DNA from: Peptococcaceae bacterium | GTDB taxonomy: Bacteria > Bacillota > Dehalobacteriia > UBA7702 | Direction of reading: 5' to 3' | Length of the DNA stretch: 9,865 bases | Assembly: GCA_019415505.1 (NCBI GenBank) | Contig: DXZC01000078.1 | Span: forward strand, 1 to 9,865 | Part shown: one piece after another, positions 5,859-9,865 of the stretch | How positions within the stretch are numbered: position 1 is the first letter of the stretch | Layout of the letters: each line of letters opens with the position of its first letter | The notes under the pieces: model-generated | What the model was told of the DNA's origin: nothing | The model's input: only the letters and a program-made list of their open reading frames with translations | The model's database searches: none | Translations under genes and position numbers: made by a program

Positions 5859-7423
5859 TGGCTGTGAGCACTACTATTTACGACGCCGGCTTGCCCCGTC
5901 CCGTTTATCAGTTGCTCCTGGGGAGCAGAAATGATTCCCGGCGCTATGATGTTTTTCCCTGTGTTCATCAAATGGCCTGGGAGACTAAAAAGGCCGGGGG
6001 ACCCAGCAAGCTTAGCTTTACCCTGACTAAGACAGCGGGTTTGGCCTTTTGGGAGGGGGATAAAGTAAAGCTGTTGGCCGGGGATAAGACGTTATTTACG
6101 GGCTATGTTTTTGAAAAATCCAAGAATGAGCTAGGGGCCATAACCGTTACTTGTTTTGACCAGCTCCGCTATTTGCGGGCCCGGCAAAGCTACAATTTTA
6201 CCGGCCAACCCGCCGAGGCGATTATTAAAAAAATAGCGGGTGATTTTAACTTGGCCTGTGGCACATTGGATGCTACAGGCTATGCTATACCTTCCCTAAT
6301 TATGGATAACCAAACCTGCTTGGATACTATTTATACAGCCTTGGAAAATACTAACAAGGCTACGGGGCGTTCCTACTATTTTTACGATAGCGGCGGCTAT
6401 TTGCGACTTACGGCTGCCACGGCGATGGTCAGCCCCTATATATTGGGAGAGCAGAGTTTTACCTCCGGTTACGACTATGCCACCACCATTAACGATGGCG
6501 TTTATAATTCCATTAAACTGGTGCGGCCTAATGAAATTACCGGTTTAGGCGACGCCTATGTGGCACGTTCCGCTAAAAATATTGAAAAATGGGGTTTATT
6601 ACAATACTATGAGCGGGTGGATCGGGAATTGAACGCAGCGGAAATTAGGGAATTAGCCAAAACCTTGTTGCTGAAGGATAATCGTCCGGGGCGGGTTTTG
6701 ACCATGCGCTGTATCGGCATACCTGAAGTTCGGGCCGGCCAAGTCATCAAAATACAGTTACCCGCCATGGGAGATATTGCCATGGACCAATATTTAACCG
6801 CGGAGAGGGTTAACCATATCTGGAATAATGAAGGCCATGTGATGGAGTTGGAATTTTCTATCTTTCGGGAGGCTGATACGGATTACGCCTACGCGATGTC
6901 CGAATACTCGGAATATATCGACGTTGTGAAAAAGGAGCCCTCCAGCGGTTCCGGCGGGTCTGGTAAGAAAAAGTCCTCTGGTTCCGGGGGCGGCTCTGAC
7001 TCTCCGGGCACCAGTGGCTATAGAATGCCATTTCATGGCACTTACCGTATTAGCACGCAATTTGGCAAAAGCGGTAAGGCTTGGAAGTGCGGCTGGCACA
7101 CAGGTACCGACTATGTTGGCATTAGCGATAAGACGGTCTATGCCATTTGCCGGGGTACAGTGACCTTTGCCGGCACTAAATCCTCCTATGGGCGCTGCGT
7201 TTACGTCAAGCATAGCGACGGGTATTTAAGCGTATACGCCCATTTAAGCAGCATTTATGTGAAAACAGGCCAGTCGGTGACTAATGGTACCAAACTGGGC
7301 CGGGAGGGGAGCACGGGTAATGCCAGCGGCTCTCATTTGCACTTGGAGTTGCATAAGGGCAGTTACAAATATCCCCCTAATCCCAGAATAAACCCTAATG
7401 TTTATATTTTGACCCATAAATAA
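5858..7423 (+). CDS. xkdQ: Baseplate hub protein, XkdQ family, fused to an M23 endopeptidase
   Basis: This 521-residue protein combines two functions. Residues about 1-355 match the XkdQ/late control D-like hub that sits at the centre of the baseplate under the tube; examples are FTLTKTAGLAFWEGDKVKLL, FTGYVFEKSKNELGAITVTC and DQLRYLRARQSYNF. A Gly/Ser/Lys-rich linker covers about 362-387. From about 388 to the end is a complete M23 (lysostaphin-type) peptidase: H414 and D418 in HTGTD, H462 in YAHL, and H493 and H495 in HLHLE. In the family, H414, D418 and H495 would bind zinc, with H462 and H493 catalytic. It should cut peptidoglycan cross-bridges during infection. Most relatives have no peptidase here. 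The start overlaps the previous stop, and AAAGGTGA at 5843-5850 is the ribosome site. Confidence 0.92.
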   Translation: MAVSTTIYDAGLPRPVYQLLLGSRNDSRRYDVFPCVHQMAWETKKAGGPSKLSFTLTKTAGLAFWEGDKVKLLAGDKTLFTGYVFEKSKNELGAITVTCFDQLRYLRARQSYNFTGQPAEAIIKKIAGDFNLACGTLDATGYAIPSLIMDNQTCLDTIYTALENTNKATGRSYYFYDSGGYLRLTAATAMVSPYILGEQSFTSGYDYATTINDGVYNSIKLVRPNEITGLGDAYVARSAKNIEKWGLLQYYERVDRELNAAEIRELAKTLLLKDNRPGRVLTMRCIGIPEVRAGQVIKIQLPAMGDIAMDQYLTAERVNHIWNNEGHVMELEFSIFREADTDYAYAMSEYSEYIDVVKKEPSSGSGGSGKKKSSGSGGGSDSPGTSGYRMPFHGTYRISTQFGKSGKAWKCGWHTGTDYVGISDKTVYAICRGTVTFAGTKSSYGRCVYVKHSDGYLSVYAHLSSIYVKTGQSVTNGTKLGREGSTGNASGSHLHLELHKGSYKYPPNPRINPNVYILTHK

Positions 7424-7433
7424 GGAGAAAACT

Positions 7434-7679
7434 ATGATAGATACAATAAAAGATGTGGTGCAAAATATCCTCAACCACTGGGGACTTACCGATTATGCCA
7501 CCGGCATAGTCGCCGGCCTTGACCCCCTGTGTATAAAAATAGACGACAGGCTGTATTTGCAGGGGGAAAATGTGGTGCGTACCACAGCCCTGGGCGAACT
7601 GGCAGCGGGTGACAAGTTGGTAATGCTCCGGGTACTGAGGGGACAGAAATATATTTTACTTTCAAAGGTGGTGGTATAG
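7434..7679 (+). CDS. XkdR-like small baseplate protein (DUF2577)
   Basis: This 81-residue protein follows the hub, as XkdR does in PBSX. It has the DUF2577 pattern: a short N-terminal helix (IDTIKDVVQNILNHWGL), the core GIVAGLDPLCIKIDDRLYLQGEN, then LAAGDKLVMLRVLRGQKYILLSKVVV. The final part reads as an OB-like beta barrel strand set ('GDkvlllR..gGqkyivLdrv' in relatives). It is thought to contribute to the central spike or hub assembly; the exact role is not settled. AAGGAG at 7422-7427 overlaps the hub stop, and the ATG is well placed. Its TAG overlaps the next GTG start by one base. Confidence 0.8.
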   Translation: MIDTIKDVVQNILNHWGLTDYATGIVAGLDPLCIKIDDRLYLQGENVVRTTALGELAAGDKLVMLRVLRGQKYILLSKVVV

Positions 7680-8101
7680 TGGATTTATTGCATTATCAGG
7701 ATATTTTGCCCCTGAATGAGCTGGACTTAATTGGCAGCCCCGATTACGCCGAAAAAACCTATGGCCTTAATTGGCAAAATAGGTGTATAAAGGGGTTTGT
7801 CCAGGGGTTACCAGCCTTATGCCAAAGAATTTATAAAATATTGGCTACGGAAAAAAACGCCTTTCCCATTTACAGTGAATCCTATGGTCTAGCCTTGGAC
7901 GACCTGCGGGGCCAGGACCATGCCCTGGTGGAAAGTGAGTTAAAAAGACGTATTACAGAAAGTTTAGAGGGTGACCCCGGAGTTTACGCTGTGACGGATT
8001 TTGTCTTTACCCGGGAGCAGACTGGCCTGGCGGTTAATTTTAGCGTTTGGGCCTCTCCCGTGGAATCCCAGACAATAGAGTGGAGGTTTGCCAGCTTATG
8101 A
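7679..8101 (+). CDS. xkdS: Baseplate wedge protein, gp25-like, XkdS/DUF2634 family
   Basis: This 140-residue protein belongs to the gp25/lysozyme-like wedge family that nucleates the sheath at the baseplate. Family marks are YAEKTYGLNWQNRCIKGFVQGLPALCQRIYKILATEKNAFPIYSESYGLALDDLRGQ. The 'IYKILxTExxxFPIYSxxYG' block is highly characteristic, and the EPR-like loop region follows. The second half has the usual ESELKRRITESLEGDPGVYAVTDFVF, then a beta strand pair. Translation starts at a GTG overlapping the previous TAG, with AAAGGTGG at 7664-7671 as ribosome site. The stop overlaps the next ATG (ATGA), so XkdR, XkdS and XkdT appear to be coupled. Confidence 0.92.
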   Translation: MDLLHYQDILPLNELDLIGSPDYAEKTYGLNWQNRCIKGFVQGLPALCQRIYKILATEKNAFPIYSESYGLALDDLRGQDHALVESELKRRITESLEGDPGVYAVTDFVFTREQTGLAVNFSVWASPVESQTIEWRFASL

Positions 8102-9186
8102 TTGATTTAACGGAATACACTTTTGCGGCAATACTCAGTGGTTTGCTGTCCAGAATCCCCGATGAATTGGACAAGCGTGAGGGGAGCATTATTTATGACG
8201 CTTTGGCACCGGCGGCTTACGAATTTGCCTCCCTTTATAGCAATCTAGCGGAAGCCTATGCTGATAGTTTCGTTGCCACAGCTACCGGGGAGGCCCTGGA
8301 TATGCGGGGCGCGGAAATGGGCGTTACCCGGCGTGAGGCTGTTAAGGCCGTGCGTTTAGGAAAGTTTTACGATGCTGAAGGCCAGGGCTTTAAGATAGGG
8401 GAGGATCTGCGTTTTTCCACTCTGGATGGGGATAATAGCCGCACTTTTACTGTGCTGCGGGAGCTGGAGCCAGGCGTCTATTATCTAGAGGACACAGAGG
8501 GGGGAGCAGCTGGTAACAGCTATATTGGGGAGCTTTTGCCCACCCAATATGTAGATGGTCTGGCCCGGGCTGAGCTGATTGGCGACCCGATAATAGACGG
8601 CTCTGACGCTGAAAGCGATGAAGAGTACCGGGCTAGATATTTATATAAGATTAAAAATGAGCCTTGCGACGGCAATACTTGGCAGTATCTACAGTGGGCT
8701 TTGGAGTATCCCGGTATTGGCAAGGCCAAGGTTTTCCCCCTGTGGGACGGGCCCAATACGGTGAAGGTAAGCGTTTTGGGTACCGATGATATGCCCTGCT
8801 CCCCAACTTTACTGGCTGACTTTCAAGCTTATCTGGACCCTGGTTCCCAGGGTTTGGGTAATGGCGTTGCTCCCATTGGCTCCCGGGTTACCGTCAGTAC
8901 CGTGGAGTTATTTGATGTGACAGTCAGTTGCAGCGTACAATTAAGCCCGGACGCTGAGGAGCAGCACATATTGGCTTTAATGGCCCAGGCGGTACGGGAT
9001 TACTTTAACGATATCTCGTATAAAAAAGAAAAGGTTTATTATATGGAGGTTGGCGCCGCTCTCCTCTCTGTAGAGGGGGTTTTTGCTATTTCAGACTTAA
9101 AAATTAACAACAATACTGTGGATATAGCTTTTGCACCGGAGGAGAGGCCAATTTTAAGCGACTTTAGAGCGGAGGTGACAACTTGA
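8098..9186 (+). CDS. xkdT: Baseplate J-like protein, XkdT family
   Basis: This 362-residue protein is the J/gp6-like wedge component that forms the baseplate ring linking hub, sheath initiator and fibres. The N-terminal block SRIPDELDKREGSIIYDALAP, then ADSFVATATGEALDMRGAEMGVTR, and the central DAESDEEYRARYLYKIKNEP are family signatures. The middle GNTWQYLQWALEYPGIGKAKVFPLWDGPNTVKV segment and the C-terminal domain with VTVSTVELFDVTVSCSVQL complete the usual order. I choose the ATG at 8098 because it overlaps the XkdS stop (ATGA) with TGGAGG at 8081-8086 upstream. An in-frame ATG at 8047 would overlap XkdS by 55 bases and lacks a good ribosome site. Length fits the family (about 345-370). Confidence 0.94.
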   Translation: MIDLTEYTFAAILSGLLSRIPDELDKREGSIIYDALAPAAYEFASLYSNLAEAYADSFVATATGEALDMRGAEMGVTRREAVKAVRLGKFYDAEGQGFKIGEDLRFSTLDGDNSRTFTVLRELEPGVYYLEDTEGGAAGNSYIGELLPTQYVDGLARAELIGDPIIDGSDAESDEEYRARYLYKIKNEPCDGNTWQYLQWALEYPGIGKAKVFPLWDGPNTVKVSVLGTDDMPCSPTLLADFQAYLDPGSQGLGNGVAPIGSRVTVSTVELFDVTVSCSVQLSPDAEEQHILALMAQAVRDYFNDISYKKEKVYYMEVGAALLSVEGVFAISDLKINNNTVDIAFAPEERPILSDFRAEVTT

Positions 9187-9725
9187 GCCTGGAAAATTAC
9201 TTGCCCGAATTATACCGCCATATTCGGGAAATGGCCGCGCTTTTGCAGAGCGAGGACTCCGCCTTTACAACCGCCCGCCGGGTAATAGGGACTTTTGCGG
9301 CGGAAAATACTATTTCTAACGGCAGTGAGGAGGCTGTGGCACTCTGGGAGAAGTTTTTAGGCGTTCAACCGCCGGGAAATTTAGAGCAGCGCAAAATGTC
9401 CCTCATTGCTATTTTACGGGGTCAGGGGCCATTAACAGAGGAGAAAATTAAAGACATAGTTAATGCTTTTACTGGTTCTGCTAATAGTGCCACCGTAGAT
9501 TTGGTCGACAGCGTTTTAAGAGTGCGTGTGCTCCCGCCGGAGTGGGGTGAAATTTATTTCTTTTCTGAGATAAAGCAGGCTCTATCTCCCCGGATTCCGG
9601 CCCATATCGGCCTGGAAGTTCAGCGTTTTTACCACACTTGGCAAGATATAGCTAACGATAATCAGGATTGGGCGGCGGTTAACAGCTCCTATTCTGATTG
9701 GGAGAATGTATGTCTAAAAGTTTGA
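9183..9725 (+). CDS. xkdU: Baseplate/tail protein XkdU family (DUF2313)
   Basis: This 180-residue protein matches XkdU/DUF2313, which like Mu gp48 or P2 gpI connects the baseplate to the fibres. It opens with MSLENYLPELYRHIREMAALL, followed by ENTISNGSEEAVALWEKFLGVQPP, QRKMSLIAILRGQGPLTEEKIKDIVNAF and a late LSPRIPAHIGLEV. These are in the order expected of the family. Translation starts at TTG overlapping the XkdT stop (TTGA), helped by GGAGGTG at 9171-9177. The C-terminus (residues about 155-180) is rich in Trp and Tyr (TWQDIANDNQDW, YSDWENV), an end that often contacts the fibre. A 58-base spacer separates it from the next gene, the first real gap in the cluster. Confidence 0.92.
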   Translation: MSLENYLPELYRHIREMAALLQSEDSAFTTARRVIGTFAAENTISNGSEEAVALWEKFLGVQPPGNLEQRKMSLIAILRGQGPLTEEKIKDIVNAFTGSANSATVDLVDSVLRVRVLPPEWGEIYFFSEIKQALSPRIPAHIGLEVQRFYHTWQDIANDNQDWAAVNSSYSDWENVCLKV

Positions 9726-9783
9726 TTGCCTAAGGCGCGAATAAAGAGGGGATAACACCCCCAAAAGGAGGATTAAGGAAAAC
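9726..9783 (+). promoter_or_regulatory. Spacer with hairpins and two ribosome-binding sites before the fibre gene
   Basis: This is the largest gap between genes after position 204. It contains a GCC/GGC triloop repeat near 9728-9736 and a GGGG/CCCC hairpin at 9748-9761. Two candidate ribosome sites follow: AGGAGG at 9766-9771 (12 bases before the ATG, rather far) and AAGGA at 9775-9779 (4 bases before). No T-run follows the hairpin, so it is not a normal intrinsic terminator. It may tune translation of the fibre gene. No promoter is evident. Confidence 0.35.
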
Positions 9784-9865
9784 ATGTCCATAGCAAGTGT
9801 AAAAGCAACTATCAACGGTCAGCAATACACCCTGACCTTAAACAGCAGCACCGGCAAATACGAGG
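9784..9865 (+). CDS. Start of a probable tail fibre / Ig-like surface protein (partial)
   Basis: Only 27 codons are visible, beginning MSIASVKATINGQQYTLTL and continuing NSSTGKYE at the window edge. This resembles the opening of Ig-like beta-sandwich repeats found at the start of phage tail and surface-adhesion proteins in Bacillota, where 'xxATxNGxxYxLTLNxxTGKYE' is a common repeat. Its place right after XkdU, where fibre genes normally sit, supports a host-binding role. The full architecture cannot be judged. The start is supported by the two ribosome sites upstream. Confidence 0.6.
   Translation, partial: MSIASVKATINGQQYTLTLNSSTGKYE

Noticed and set aside
5396..5971. Long antisense open frame (191 codons) over the XkdP-like gene
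   Set aside because: The plus-strand frame beneath it is clearly an XkdP-family gene with a ribosome site and overlap to the hub. The antisense product has no recognisable family and no good start signal.
6794..7213. Antisense open frame over the hub-M23 junction
   Set aside because: It is a shadow of a confidently identified gene. The Gly/Ser linker and GC-rich codons leave the opposite strand free of stops by chance.
8047..8097. Earlier in-frame ATG for the XkdT gene
   Set aside because: It would overlap XkdS by 55 bases. The ATG at 8098 forms the usual ATGA overlap and has a TGGAGG site upstream.
9748..9762. GGGG/CCCC hairpin as an intrinsic terminator
   Set aside because: There is no T-run after it, the stem is short, and a good ribosome site with a coding start follows.

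Overview
The window is a piece of a contractile-tailed (myovirus-type) phage or prophage. It covers the last steps of head assembly and most of the tail and baseplate. All genes lie on the + strand and are tightly packed, many with 1-4 base overlaps. Strong AGGAGG-type ribosome sites, moderate base composition and closest resemblance to the PBSX/skin (Xkd) families of Bacillus point to a Bacillota host, probably a clostridial or related anaerobe. The sequence does not allow a finer placement. Product names come from recognising family motifs by eye; no database search was run.

Layout. Positions 1-204 have no convincing gene. They hold a run of hairpins that looks like a structured RNA just upstream of the head genes. 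Next come a GP20-type scaffold (205-789), a P22-like major coat protein (797-1897), a head-tail connector (1909-2250), a head-closure protein (2247-2630) and a tail terminator (2641-3063). The tail shaft follows: sheath (3069-4397), tube (4394-4882) and a tail assembly chaperone (4882-5277). The chaperone carries a clear programmed -1 frameshift, A AAA AAC at 5265-5271, that extends it to 5420. The baseplate block is an XkdP-like protein without LysM (5439-5858), an XkdQ-like hub fused to an M23 endopeptidase (5858-7423), an XkdR-like small protein (7434-7679), a gp25-like XkdS (7679-8101), a baseplate J protein XkdT (8098-9186) and an XkdU/DUF2313 protein (9183-9725). The window ends inside the first codons of a probable tail fibre or Ig-like surface protein (9784 onward). 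Portal, terminase, any lysis genes and most of the fibre gene lie outside.

The genes form one assembly line. The scaffold shapes the coat shell, connector and closure proteins seal the neck, sheath and tube polymerise with the chaperone's help, and the hub, wedge and J proteins build the baseplate. The main anomaly is that the tape measure gene, which in this layout sits between the frameshifted chaperone and the XkdP-like gene, is absent. Only 18 bases separate those two reading frames. The chaperone and its frameshift, whose known job is to handle the tape measure, are intact. The wall-degrading domain is on the hub, and the XkdP-like protein has lost its LysM. The second anomaly is the RNA-like element at 32-180, which may be a stand-alone HEARO/omega-RNA relative.
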